From positions 124,001 through 188,000 of the forward strand of contig CAVPXC010000029.1 in the NCBI GenBank assembly GCA_963709505.1: 64,000 nucleotides of DNA, written 5' to 3'. The position numbers and the translations under genes were made by a program. The notes below the pieces were generated by a model that did not search any database, was not told the DNA's origin, and saw nothing but the letters and a program-made list of their open reading frames with translations. The stretch is from CAVPXC01 sp963709505 (GTDB lineage Bacteria; Chloroflexota; Anaerolineae; JAAEKA01). Below are positions 16,846-26,404 of the stretch, piece after piece. Within the stretch, counting starts at the first letter, position 1, and each line of letters starts with the position of its first letter.

Positions 16846-17556
16846 ATGGCCAATCCAAAGTCCCCCGGAGCGGGCGATGAACTGAGCCCGGAACAGCAGA
16901 AGTTTAAGGAAGTCAAGCAGCAGCAGAGCACAAGCGATGCCGCAGGCGGCAGCGAGTTTCGCAGCGACAGCGGCGAATATCTCAAATCAGGGCGCCAGCA
17001 GAAGGAAGAAGTCAAGACTGCCAAGAAAGCGGCAACCCCGAAGGGACCGCCGGTCTCCCGCCGAGAGTTTCTGAACTACGCCTGGGGTGCTGCGTTGGGC
17101 GTCGTCGTGATCGAGGCGGGCCTTGCCAGCTTGTTCTTCGCCTTGCCACGCTTCAAAGCAGGGGAGTTTGGCGGCGTTTTTCCCGTGGGCACCGGGTCCA
17201 GCATGCCGCCGCCGGATGCGCCGCCGGTGCGCAACCTGGACGGCCAGTTCTGGCTGAGCAACGACACCGATGGCGTGCGCGCCCTTTGGCGGGTGTGCAC
17301 CCACCTGGGATGTCTGTACGAGTGGAAGGACCAGACTTTCCGCTTCGAATGCCCCTGCCACGGCTCCAAGTTCCATAAGGACGGCAAGTACATCGAAGGA
17401 CCGGCGCCGCGCTCTCTGGACCAGTTCCAGATGACGATGGCTGTGGACGGTCAGGTGACAGCCACCACCGAAGAGGGCGGCCAGGCGCTGCCTTTCGATG
17501 CCGCCGCGGAGTACGTCGTCGATACCGGCGTCGTACTCAAGGGGCCAACCCACTAG
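16846..17556 (+). CDS. Rieske iron-sulfur protein of a cytochrome bc-type complex
   Basis: Predicted 236-residue protein. The two cluster-binding loops are CTHLGC (residues 151-156) and CPCHGSKF (169-176), giving the two Cys and two His that hold a 2Fe-2S cluster. A twin-arginine-like SRREFLNYAW and one transmembrane helix (about 75-100) precede them, as in membrane-anchored Rieske subunits of quinol:electron-acceptor complexes. The first 65 residues are charged and low in complexity, which is unusual for the family. The protein moves electrons from quinol at cytochrome b to a cytochrome c. Cytochrome b starts 22 bases after its stop with AGGAG spacing, so the genes form an operon led by the promoter at 16660. 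Confidence 0.92.
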   Translation: MANPKSPGAGDELSPEQQKFKEVKQQQSTSDAAGGSEFRSDSGEYLKSGRQQKEEVKTAKKAATPKGPPVSRREFLNYAWGAALGVVVIEAGLASLFFALPRFKAGEFGGVFPVGTGSSMPPPDAPPVRNLDGQFWLSNDTDGVRALWRVCTHLGCLYEWKDQTFRFECPCHGSKFHKDGKYIEGPAPRSLDQFQMTMAVDGQVTATTEEGGQALPFDAAAEYVVDTGVVLKGPTH

Positions 17557-17578
17557 TCCTGCTAAGGAGCAGCTTACT

Positions 17579-19248
17579 ATGGGCGTGATCAACAACATCC
17601 CCCAGGAGATCCGCAAGGAGGGGTTGATTCGGTGGATGCTTCGGCAACTCGACGTCCTGATCACGCGCCTGACCACAGGTCTGAATTGGAACGACCTGCG
17701 TGGCCTGGCGCGCGGCGACGAAGCCGCGACGCCCCAACCCCCGCCTGACGGTTCACTCCGAGTCTTTCTTCTTCCACATCAAGCCCAGCTACTACCACCA
17801 GTCGGTGACCAAGATCAGTCACACGTTCCGGATGGGATTGCTGAGCACCTACTTCTTCATCCTCGAAACCATCACGGGCATCTTCTTGATGATCTTCTAT
17901 GCGCCAACGCCGGAGCGGGCGTATGGCGACATGCTCAAGATCCTCAGCGGCGTGCCGTTTGGGCAGTTCATGCGTGATATCCACCGGCTGGGCGCCGAGG
18001 GCATGGTCATCGTCGTGACACTGCACATGGTGAGGACGTTTCTAACCGGCTCATACAAAAAGCCCAGCCAGTTTACCTGGCTCACCGGGGTGATCCTGCT
18101 GCTGGCAACGCTCCTCATGAGCTTTAGCGGCTATCTGCTGCCGTGGGACCAGCTGGCTTACTGGGCGGTGACCATCGGCACCAGCATGGCCGACAAGGCG
18201 CCCGTGGTGGGTGCTTCGACGAAACTGCTGCTCTTGGGCGCCCCCAGCATCGGCGCCGGCGGTCTGCTGCGCTTCTATCTGCTGCACGTGCTGTTTGTGC
18301 CCCTGGCGATCATCTTCGTCTTCTTCATCCACTACTACAAGGTGGTGCGCGTGGGCATCTCGTTGCCCTCGTCGGAGGAGGAAGTGGGGCAGGATACCGC
18401 CAAGCGCGTGCCGGCTGACAAGCGCCGCTACTATCTGCCGGACGTCTTCACCGACGAAATGGTGTTCCTGGGGCTGATCACCTTCATCCTGCTGGCGTTG
18501 ATCTTGTTCGGTATCTACCCCGGCGCGCCGCTGGAGCACCATGCCAACGCCAACCAAGACCCCGCTGCACACCGAAGCGCCGTGGTACTTCCTCTGGATC
18601 CAAGGCCTGTTGAAGCTGGGCGATCCGACGCTGATGGGCGTCGTCGCTGCCGACCCTCGTCTTCGGCTTACTGGCCATCATCCCGTACATCGACTTCAAC
18701 CCCAGCCGTCGCGCCAAGGATCGGCGCGTGGCGCTCTCGATCTGGCTGCTCGGCTGCGCCGCCTTCATCATCCTGACCTGGATGGGCACGCCGTTCTACA
18801 TGGTCGAGTCGCCGCCGGCCGAGGAGGTCGTGCAGTTGATGCTGCCCGTGGAGGGCGAGGGCCCGGTGCGCGAAATGCCGTGGGAACAGCTCCAACTCGG
18901 CGAATGGGACACGCGACGAGATGTGACCAACGGAGCGGCCGATAGCCAGGCAAGCTGGGAAATGCGCAAGCTCATCGACGATCTACGGGAACCATATCGA
19001 CGAGGAGCACGCCACGGCGATCGAGGAGGCCGAGGCGAAGGTCAAGGACGATCCCGCGGTCGCCGAGGCCCTGGCCAACAACCAGATTGGCCTGCCTGGC
19101 GGCTACGGCAAGATGATCGTCGAGGACTGGCAGCCTGGCCTGAAGAAGGTCACCATGCGCGTGTTGTGGACCCCGGGAGGCGCCGAGGAGCAAATCCTTC
19201 GAGAAGGCCTTCTACATCCACGACGACGCCAATTACGACGAACGGTAG
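17579..19248 (+). CDS. Cytochrome b of a bc/b6f-type complex, five frameshifts
   Basis: Membrane subunit that oxidises quinol and carries two b hemes. Begins MGVINNIPQEIRKEGLIRWM. Later segments ISHTFRMGLLSTYFF, MVIVVTLHMVRTFLTGSYK, FSGYLLPWDQLAYWA and FYLLHVLFVPLAIIF include the heme histidines and the quinol-site region (PWxQ variant). After these come APWYFLWIQGLLK, the subunit IV-like PEWY motif, three more helices and a hydrophilic C-terminal tail ending KAFYIHDDANYDER. The b6 and subunit IV parts are thus fused, about 556 residues in all. Frame breaks fall near 17740, 18560, 18645, 18980 and 19190, far denser than elsewhere. The protein sequence reconstructs cleanly across them, which points to base-calling errors rather than decay. 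Confidence 0.88.
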
Positions 19249-19253
19249 CGCCT

Positions 19254-20081
19254 ATGAACAACATCATGTTGAAAATCACCGTCGGCATCCTCGTCTTCTT
19301 GGGGATCGCAGGCGCGTTTCTGTGGGTGTCCTACACGGACATGTCCCCCGCCGGCACACGCATGGCCGATGCAAGAGGCGAACTGGGCCGGCCGAGCCGT
19401 CGAAAACGGCGCCTTGCTCTATCGAAGCCAACTGCATCGGTTGCCACGGCGTCCAGGGCCAGGGCATCCCAGGCGTGGCGCCGGCGCTGAACTCCGAGGC
19501 GTTCTTCACGACCCGCCTCAAGGAAGTGGGCTACACCGGCTCGCTGCGCAGCTTCATCGAGTCGACCGTCAATGCCGGGCGTCCCGTGGGCAGTGGCCAG
19601 TACAGCGCCAAGATGCCGACCTGGGGCCAGGCCTACGGCGGACCGCTGCGGCCTGATCAGGTCCGGGACGTCGCTAGCTTCATCCTGAACTGGGAGGCAA
19701 CGGCGGTGGCGGCTGGACAGGCGGTCACTGGCACGCAGGCGACACCCACACCGGCCGCGGTGGTAAGCGGCGACCCGATCGACATCGGCAAGGCGGCCTA
19801 TGCAGCCAAGGGCTGCGCCGGCTGTCACGGCGAGCCCGGCGGCGCTGGCGGCGGTATCGGCCCGAACCTGGGCGGCATCGCAACACGAGCCGGCAGCACA
19901 GTGGCTGGGCAATCGGCGGAGGAGTATATTCATACCTCCATCGTCAACCCCAACGCCTACATCGTGCCGGAGTGCCCGACTGGCGCCTGTGCAGCCGGGC
20001 CTCATGCCGCAGAACTTCGGCCAGACGTTGTCGCCGGAAGAGCTGGATGGCCTGGTGCAGTACCTGCTGACGCTGGAATAG
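19254..20081 (+). CDS. Membrane-anchored diheme cytochrome c (frameshifted)
   Basis: Starts MNNIMLKITVGILVFLGIAG, one N-terminal transmembrane anchor, then two c-type domains with CIGCHGVQGQGIPGVAP and CAGCHGEPGGAGGGIGP. Each domain has the downstream Met-ligand region of class I cytochromes (KMPTWGQAYGGPL, LMPQNFGQTLSPEEL). It begins six bases after the cytochrome b stop, so it is probably the cytochrome c subunit that accepts electrons from the Rieske protein, the role played by QcrC-like diheme proteins. Frame changes lie near 19370, 19422 and 19990. A Thr/Pro-rich linker joins the two heme domains. Reconstructed length is about 275 residues. Confidence 0.85.
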
Positions 20082-20175
20082 CCCGGGCGTCAACCATCGC
20101 TATCTGTCTGACAGCAACTCCTGGCCGGGCTGGCTCAGCCGGCCCGGCCAGGGTGCCTCGAGGAGGCGCACCTCT

Positions 20176-21120
20176 ATGACAGGAAACAGTCCCCGCCTTC
20201 GACATATCGATTGGACCTTTCTTCCGAGAAAGGTCCAATCTGGGTCTCGATTAGCTACTCAAGGAGTAGATTGGACCTTTCTCGGAAGAAAGGTCCAATC
20301 GCGTGTAGTCACCCTGGGAGCTATACTCTTACTGGCCTTGTTGGCGCTGAGCATCGCCCCGGCGGCGTTCGCGCAAGGCGGCGATATCACGCGCGGCTCT
20401 CAGATCTACGACGCTAACTGCGCCGTGTGCCACGGACCCACAGGGCAAGGCCGCGTCGGCGTCAACCTGTCGCAAGATTGGCCCGCCATCGATCCCACGG
20501 CGTTCACCCGGGCGGTGATCGAGCAGGGCGTTACAGGCACGGCCATGCCAGGCTGGAGCCAACAATACGGCGGCCCGCTCAGCGATCAGGACATCGAAGA
20601 CGTCGTGGCCTTCGTGGCCAGCCTGAGCGGCGGCCGCAGCGAGATGGCGCCGACCGCAACACCGCTGCCGGTGACCCCCGTGCCAACCGTGGCGGGCGCC
20701 ACCGGCGATCCGAGCCTTGGGCTGGTGCTCTTCAAAGAGAACTGCGCCATGTGCCACGGCGAGGGCGGCCAGGGTGTGAGCGGCGCAAAGCTCACCGATG
20801 TCTTCGCCAGCATCAATCCGCAGCAGTTCGTGCGCGCCACCGTGGCCGAAGGCATTCAAAACACGGCCATGCCCGCCTGGAGCCAGGCCAAGGGTGGTCC
20901 GCTTGACGAGAAGCAGATCGACGACATCTCGGCCTATATCATCAGCTTGAACAAGCAGGCCCAGGAAAATGCCCCCACGCCTACGCCCACGCCGACCGCG
21001 GCGCCGGCAGGCGCCAGCGGTACCAGCATTTGGGTGATCCTGTTGGTGATCGTGATCGTCATTGCGATCGTCGTGGCGATTATGGCATTTTCAGGACGGC
21101 AGAAGAGCCCTCCGAGCTAA
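20176..21120 (+). CDS. Diheme cytochrome c with C-terminal anchor and palindromes in its 5' end
   Basis: Predicted 314-residue protein. LLALSIAPAAFAQGG is a signal-peptide cleavage region, followed by two similar heme domains with CAVCHGPTGQG and CAMCHGEGGQG, Met-ligand segments (TAMPGWSQQYGGPLSD and TAMPAWSQAKGGPLDE), a Thr/Pro linker and a C-terminal helix WVILLVIVIVIAIVVAIMAF. The fourth gene of the bc-type operon, it may pass electrons onward to an oxidase or act as a second acceptor. The first 45 codons are odd: two 32-bp palindromes are read in frame as DWTFLPRKVQS and DWTFLGRKVQS before the hydrophobic core. Either translation starts further in, at a GTG near 20302, or the signal peptide carries a repeat-derived extension. 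Frame intact. Confidence 0.88.
   Translation: MTGNSPRLRHIDWTFLPRKVQSGSRLATQGVDWTFLGRKVQSRVVTLGAILLLALLALSIAPAAFAQGGDITRGSQIYDANCAVCHGPTGQGRVGVNLSQDWPAIDPTAFTRAVIEQGVTGTAMPGWSQQYGGPLSDQDIEDVVAFVASLSGGRSEMAPTATPLPVTPVPTVAGATGDPSLGLVLFKENCAMCHGEGGQGVSGAKLTDVFASINPQQFVRATVAEGIQNTAMPAWSQAKGGPLDEKQIDDISAYIISLNKQAQENAPTPTPTPTAAPAGASGTSIWVILLVIVIVIAIVVAIMAFSGRQKSPPS
20209..20300. repeat. Pair of 32-bp palindromes in opposite orientation
   Basis: Copies at 20209-20240 and 20269-20300. Both have arms GATTGGACCTTT and AAAGGTCCAATC; centres are CTTCCGAG and its complement CTCGGAAG. Start-to-start distance is 60 bases. The pair sits inside the 5' end of the cytochrome c gene. Confidence 0.92.
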
Positions 21121-21146
21121 CTGCTGCAGAAACGGTCGAAAAGCCA

Positions 21147-21187
21147 AGCGCCCCGTCGAGACAATGCTCAACGGGGCGCTGTTGTTT
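21147..21187 (+). terminator. Intrinsic terminator of the bc-type operon
   Basis: AGCGCCCCGT (21147-21156) pairs with ACGGGGCGCT (21171-21180), followed by GTTGTTTTTG. It lies 26 bases after the cytochrome c stop. Confidence 0.85.
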
Positions 21188-21215
21188 TTGATTGGGGTGC
21201 ATTTGTATCTGGTTG

Positions 21216-21328
21216 TAGGGGCAGGTCTTGCACCTGCCCTGCGGTTGGCACCACGTAGGGGCAGGCCTTGCGCCTGCCCTCGATAGCACCACGTACCCAC
21301 GGGCGGGCGCAAGGCCCGCCCCTACAAA
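21216..21328. repeat. Three GTAGGGGCAGG-family palindromes
   Basis: Two copies read GTAGGGGCAGGYCTTGCRCC and one is inverted (GGGCGGGCGCAAGGCCCGCC followed by CCTAC). The inverted copy supplies the TAG stop of the YfhO gene on the minus strand. Copies also occur at 14.62 and 42.14 kb. Confidence 0.88.
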
Positions 21329-23747
21329 TTTGGTGTCGGCGCACGATGGCGGCGCCACGCAACCAGACCCCAGACACCGAGCAGCAGCAGAGTCGCAATA
21401 CTGGCGACGACACCTACGCTCCACCCCTTCGGAGCGAAGCGCAATCGCACCTGGTAGTCGCCGGCTTCCCACAGAGGAATGGCTCGAAAAGTCGTGTTGG
21501 CCCGCAACACGGGTTGGCTCTCGACCCGCCCATCGATCTCCGTCTCGGCAACCCAGCCAGGATACCACACCTCGCTCAACACCAGGTAGCCAGGGGCGGT
21601 GGTAGTCACTTCCAAACTCAGTTCGTTGTTGGAGCGAGCGACCCAGCGCACCGTTTCGTTGCCTGCAGGATCACCGGGCGCCGGCAACGACGCGCCGTCC
21701 GCTTCGATCACTACCTGCTTGGCGGGATCAAAGGCCGGATCGTGGACTGCGTTCCATGCCTGTTCGGCATCAGAAACGACCTGTGCGCTGTGCACGAGCG
21801 CTGCCCGAGGTAGGACGTTGCGATTGCGATAGACGTTTAGGTCGGGATCGCCATCGAAGGCCAGTTCGAACTTGTCCCAGTCCAGAACCACATCTTTCTT
21901 GCCGAGGACGTATTTGGCGTTCAGAAAGTCGTACAACGGGCTGGATCGGCTGCCCATCCCTTCCCAGTAGCGTTCGTAGTGCGCTAAGCACGGAGGGATT
22001 GACCAGGCCCCACACGTCGTCCAGCCCGTAGAGCAACGCCGTGTTGGGCTGCCAGATTGTGTCGATGTCGGTGCGGGCATCGATGCGAAAGGGCTCGGTC
22101 TCCTGCGCCAGAAACGCAGTAATCTCAGGATGGTAGAAGCTGGCCGCAGGGTTGCGGTCGCTCAGGTCGTCGTAAGCACTCGTGCTGGCCAGATCGAGAA
22201 AGATGAGCATCAGCGCCAGCACTGCCAGCGTACGGGGTCGCGCCCAGCCGGCACGCCGCGCGGCGACCAGTCCCCAACTGGCCAAGACGAAGGCGACGAA
22301 CAGCAGGATCGCAATCGCCGCTACGCTCACACGCAGATAGACCGTCGGGTCCTTGTCCTGCGCCAACAGCAGCGCGCCGAAGGTCAACGGCACGACAATG
22401 GCCAGCAGGACTTTGGCGGCCCAGCCGAGGCCGTTGCCAAGCCGTGTCAACGCTTTCCACGCCTCGCTGTCGGCGAGGGGGCTGAGCAAAACGTGCAGGC
22501 CTATACCAGCCAACGCCGCCAGTCCGAAGTCAGTCAATAGCACCAGCCGGGCCGGCGCACGCAGCAGGTTGAAGCCCGGCAACAGGCTCAGCCAGCCGTG
22601 AGGAAGGCTGTAGACGCCCAGCGCCAACACGAAACTGACCCCGCTGATGCCAAGGAGCGTCCAGGTGATGCGATTGCGCCGCGCAAACACCGCCAAGAAA
22701 GCCAGCACCAACGGGAAGATGCCGAGATATCCCGCCTCAACGCGCGGCCACAGGCCCCAGTGCAACTGGGGTCCACGGCCAAAGAAGCCGGGAACCAGCA
22801 GGCCGATCCACTGCGGCGGCGCCAGAGAATACCCTACTGTCTGAGAGTAGTCCCAACCGGCACGTGCGGTGGCCTGGGCCAATTGGAGCGCCGGCAGCAG
22901 GACCGGCGCGGCGATCAGACAGGCGATTGCGACCAGAGTACCTGCGTTTATCAAGACCCGCACTACCGAGTCTGATGACCTGCTTTCGGTTGCCCGCCTC
23001 CTGCGCCTCAAAAATCAGCCAGAACAGCCCATACAGTGCCACTGCCAGCCCGATGAACAGCGTCGCCTGGATGTGCCCGGCCAGGGTGGCCACGCCCAGC
23101 AGCACGCCGCCGGCCGCCGCCCAGCCCAAGCCATTGGATCTCGGATGCTGGGTAAAGGGCTGTGAATCGAGCGCTCGCACGAAACACGCCATCACCCACG
23201 GCAGCCAGCTGGCCACGGCGATGTAGTTCAGGTTGCCAAAGTGAACCCAGAAGGGATCGGAGAAGGCGAAGGCGAGGCCGGCAGCCAGTGCGGCCGCCCG
23301 GCCGATGCGCGTTCGTGGGGCATCTTCATGACCCGTCTCCTGGCCCCAGCGCAGACTGCGCACAAAGACGAACATCCCCAAGCCGGCCCACCACCAGTGC
23401 ACCACGCTAAGCGCCTCCATAGCTCGTACGCCGAAGTTCGGGAAGAGCAGGAAGAGCAGCAGGTTAGCCGGATAGAGGAAGCCGGCCTGGATGTCGGCCA
23501 CGTGAGGCGCGCCGCCGTACAGGTGCGGGTTCCAGAGCGGCCATTGACCCGCGCGCAGGCTCTCGGCGGCAAAGCGGTAGGTGGGCAAAAGGAACGAGAC
23601 CAGGTCGCCGCCATCGGCCGGCATGAAGCTGTCGCCGAACAGGATGCGCCAGAAATAGCCGACGCATGCCAGCGCCAACAGCCCCGCCGCCAGTGCATCC
23701 TTGCGCCACTCGGAGCCGCGCCGGCGGTCACGCCAGGAGGCAAGCAC
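21322..23747 (-). CDS. YfhO-family membrane protein (frameshifted)
   Basis: Large polytopic membrane protein of about 800 residues, resembling the YfhO family (GT-C fold, linked in Firmicutes to glycosylation of lipoteichoic acid). The first half has the typical GDSFMPADGGDLVSFLLPTY loop after helix 1 and AGQWPLWNPHLYGGAPHVAD, both YfhO landmarks; further helices and the acidic loop SDRNPAASFYHPEITAFL follow. The C-terminal part is an extracytoplasmic beta-rich domain (APGYLVLSEVWYPGWVAE) closed by one helix. Frame breaks lie near 22990 and 21985. The start used is GTG 23747, the first plausible one after an in-frame stop. The stop at 21322 is contributed by a palindromic repeat, so the natural C-terminus may have been slightly different. 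Confidence 0.85.
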
Positions 23748-23792
23748 GTAGACAAGGAGCCAAAGGAGGAAGACGACCAGCTAAAGCGAATC

Positions 23793-25568
23793 TCACTTCC
23801 GTTCTTCCGTTCTTCCGTTCAATCCGTTCAATCCGTTCCCACAATCCGCTGACATAATCCGATGAAGCTCGACCTCGAAAATGCGCCGCAGGACTGCGAT
23901 ACTGCTGGCGTACGTGGCGTCGACGCCGAAATAGCTCAAGCTCTTGCTCAGCAGGCTCTGGCGCCGGCCGTACGGTGTGTCCGACGCGTAGTGCAGGATG
24001 CCGATGTCGTAGGGCGCGTTGATAAAGAGATTGACGATCTCGTTAACCGGGTAGCGCTGCGGGTAGATGTCCTCGTAGATCCCGCTCAGGTACGGGCCGG
24101 CCTCCATTTCGATGTCGGTATAGCCTTCCTTGTAGAACACGTGCATAAACTGGCGGTTCTGCAGGAAGGTGCCGCGCACCGTGACGCTCTTCTGATTGTC
24201 GAAAACCGTGCTGTACATCAGATAGGGCCGGATGTCGGCTGCCTGGAAGCAATTTTTGAACAGGTAGGTGTTCTTGGAGTGCTCATCGTAGACGACGTTG
24301 GGGATCATGACATCGCCCACCCGGCCGTTGAGCGTGGCCGCTTTGCCCAGGATGTACACGCCCAGGATGTCGGGCACGTCGGCGGTGATCTGAGAAAAGA
24401 CGTGATAGGCGGTCATGCCGAGCGGGTAGTCGATGTTGAGGATCAGCGCCTCGCTGCTCTGCAACCGCTCGAGGTCCGGCATTTGCAGGCGCACGTCGAA
24501 CAGCGCAGGGTTCAGTTGAGAGATCCTTATCACCTGGCCGCTCACGTCGAGGTAGTGGGGATTGTCGACACGGTGAATCCCAAGCAGGCGTTCGTGTTCG
24601 AAATACTCCTGCGGTCGTCTGGTTTCGGCTTGCAGATAGCTGCGCTGCAGGTAGTACAGCATGTTTTCGCAGCCGGCAACGTTTCCCTCCTGCTCCAGTT
24701 TCTGCCATTCAGGCCAGAGATTCTCCGGGTTGTGCTCTTGCAAAAAGGCCAGCACCTCGGTCCGATGCTGGTGGGCATAGCCACTGAGCAGGTTGGGTAG
24801 AGAATGCGGGTTGCTGGAGACGAAATAGATTGACCGCTCTCCGAGCGCGCCCAAACCCGACCGCTGCGCCACGCTCTTCCACCAGGCCTGAACGGCCTGA
24901 CGATAGTCGGCCACCGAGCCGGCGAGCAGGTTCAGCGACAGGTCGGCGCTCTCGGTAGCCAGGGTGCGCAGTGCGCCGAACAGCTCGCCATGCCAGGTGC
25001 GTCGCAGCAGGTTGAAATCATCCTCGCTCAACTGCAACGCGCTGCGGATCTTCCTCAGCTTTGGTTCGGACAGGCTCTTTTTCTTGGTCTGGTCGCGCAG
25101 CCAGCCAGCAATTTCCGTCGGCTGGAAGCGCTGGTGCAGCTTGTTCCACTCGATTTGATAGGCTGTCAGAATCGGAATCAAATCGTCGATGTCGCTGACA
25201 CTGCCGATGTAGGCGGCCAGGGTGTCCTTGCCGTCGAAAAACATCTTGCGCCGTCGCGCCATCGCAAACACGCGATGCCAGTCGCTGATGTCGACTCCTG
25301 CGCGGCGCAAGAACACCTCGTCTGACTGGCCGAGCAGCACCAGCTTGACCTTGTAAATGCAGGTGGGCAGCCGTGTCGCTGCGTAAACCAAGGCCGCCAC
25401 GTCGGGCTCAGGATCGTCCGCTTTCGGATGCAAGCTGGCGTGCGTGCCCGCGTGGGTATCCTCCAGCGAGCGCACCCGGATCGGCTGGCTGCTGCGCAGC
25501 AGCGAATAATAGGTGCGGATGTAAAGATCGACTTCTTCGTTGATTGTCTCAGGGACTGTTCGGAGCAT
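23793..25568 (-). CDS. Conserved protein of unknown function (nucleoside-phosphorylase-like C-terminus)
   Basis: Predicted 591-residue soluble protein from ATG 25568 (MLRTVPETINEEVDLYIRTY). The N-terminal half is helical, with EEVFLRRAGVDISDW-like and KMFFDGKDTLAAYIG segments. The C-terminal half has GDVMIPNVVYDEHS, DIEMEAGPYLSGIYED and DIGILHYASDTPYG; the order of a metal- or sugar-binding E with DIEMEAG is reminiscent of purine nucleoside phosphorylase and AMP nucleosidase folds, where a Met-Glu pair binds ribose. I think this is a DUF6909-type protein but cannot verify the family number. An 84-codon longer frame lacks such features and would overlap the opposite gene's promoter. The C-terminal codons (NGLNGLNGRTEERK) come from short tandem repeats. 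Confidence 0.6.
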   Translation of the reverse strand: MLRTVPETINEEVDLYIRTYYSLLRSSQPIRVRSLEDTHAGTHASLHPKADDPEPDVAALVYAATRLPTCIYKVKLVLLGQSDEVFLRRAGVDISDWHRVFAMARRRKMFFDGKDTLAAYIGSVSDIDDLIPILTAYQIEWNKLHQRFQPTEIAGWLRDQTKKKSLSEPKLRKIRSALQLSEDDFNLLRRTWHGELFGALRTLATESADLSLNLLAGSVADYRQAVQAWWKSVAQRSGLGALGERSIYFVSSNPHSLPNLLSGYAHQHRTEVLAFLQEHNPENLWPEWQKLEQEGNVAGCENMLYYLQRSYLQAETRRPQEYFEHERLLGIHRVDNPHYLDVSGQVIRISQLNPALFDVRLQMPDLERLQSSEALILNIDYPLGMTAYHVFSQITADVPDILGVYILGKAATLNGRVGDVMIPNVVYDEHSKNTYLFKNCFQAADIRPYLMYSTVFDNQKSVTVRGTFLQNRQFMHVFYKEGYTDIEMEAGPYLSGIYEDIYPQRYPVNEIVNLFINAPYDIGILHYASDTPYGRRQSLLSKSLSYFGVDATYASSIAVLRRIFEVELHRIMSADCGNGLNGLNGRTEERK

Positions 25569-25633
25569 AAGCCTAAGTATAGCCGAGCCTCTGTCTGTGG
25601 TCAAGATGCACGGGCCGGGTCGCCGCGGATGTC

Positions 25634-25663
25634 TTGGCAACGTCGCGGCGGCTATGGTATACT
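25634..25663 (+). promoter_or_regulatory. Promoter giving a probably leaderless transcript
   Basis: TTGGCA at 25634-25639 and TATACT at 25658-25663, spacer 18. The ATG of the CcmC-like gene begins only eight bases after the -10 box, so transcription would start at or next to the start codon. Confidence 0.5.
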
Positions 25664-25671
25664 CCAGCACC

Positions 25672-26340
25672 ATGTCCACACCAACCGCTTCCTCCGCAGC
25701 CAAGCCGTCGCATTTCCTCACGGTCCCCCGCGTGCTGGCTTTAGGCGTTCTTCTCATCGCCCTGCTTGCTATGCTGCTGGTGTTGTCACCCGCAGAGCAG
25801 CAGTTGGGCAACCTGGTCAAGATTATCTTCCTTCACGGCGCTTTGGCCCGCACCGGCTTGTTCGGGCTGATGGCAGCGGGCGTACTGGGGTTGATCTTCC
25901 TGATCCGGCCCAAGCCAGGCCTGCTTCGCTGGTCGAACGCGCTACAGATAGCCTCGATGATCCTCTTCATCGTTCACTTTGCGCTGAGCGTGATTCCGAC
26001 GCATGCCACCTGGGGCATGTGGATCGCCTTCGACGAGCCGCGCACACGCATGAGCCTGCAGATCATCGGCGTCGGCCTGATCGTGATCCTGGTGCGTTAT
26101 CTCCTGAACGATGATCGCTTGAGCGCCCTGGCCAACCTGTTGCTCGGCGGCGCGGTTCTCTTGCTCGAACTGCGCACGGGCGTCCTTCGCCACCCACTCA
26201 ACCCCATCGGCAACTCACCCTCCGGCGCCATCCAGGGCTTTTACCTCGCCATCGTAGCGACCTGTTTCGGCCTGCTGTTACTGTTGGCATGGCTGCTAAC
26301 GCAGCGCAAGGTGCCTTCTCAAAAGACACCGGAAGCCTGA
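25672..26340 (+). CDS. CcmC-like membrane protein (cytochrome c assembly superfamily)
   Basis: Predicted 222-residue protein with about six transmembrane helices. The segments KIIFLHGALARTGLFGL and THATWGMWIAFDEPRTRMS recall CcmC/CcsA heme-handling proteins, in which HxPxAW and WGxxWxWDxRLT motifs face the outside and bind heme. The tryptophan-rich motif is present only in weakened form (WGMWIAFDEPRT), so the assignment is a distant-similarity inference. A role in cytochrome c maturation would suit the cytochromes coded 5 kb upstream, but no other ccm or ccs gene is in the window. The start at 25672 follows a -10 box closely; the alternative 44-codon extension crosses that promoter and was rejected. 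Confidence 0.55.
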   Translation: MSTPTASSAAKPSHFLTVPRVLALGVLLIALLAMLLVLSPAEQQLGNLVKIIFLHGALARTGLFGLMAAGVLGLIFLIRPKPGLLRWSNALQIASMILFIVHFALSVIPTHATWGMWIAFDEPRTRMSLQIIGVGLIVILVRYLLNDDRLSALANLLLGGAVLLLELRTGVLRHPLNPIGNSPSGAIQGFYLAIVATCFGLLLLLAWLLTQRKVPSQKTPEA

Positions 26341-26361
26341 ACCACGAAGACTAGTTTCCCT

Positions 26362-26404
26362 CCCCCATTGACCATTGACAATTGACAATTCAACATTGAC
26401 AATT
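26362..26404. repeat. TTGACAATTGACAATT direct repeats before nnr
   Basis: Four TTGACAAT-type words sit immediately before the nnr ATG. The same word, partly inverted, flanks 30354-30386. It may displace a normal ribosome-binding site, since none is visible. Confidence 0.65.

Noticed and set aside
20209..20300. Two evenly spaced 32-bp repeats as a minimal CRISPR array
   Set aside because: The units are full palindromes in opposite orientation, spacing differs between loci, only two copies occur per site, one pair lies within a gene, and no cas gene is present.
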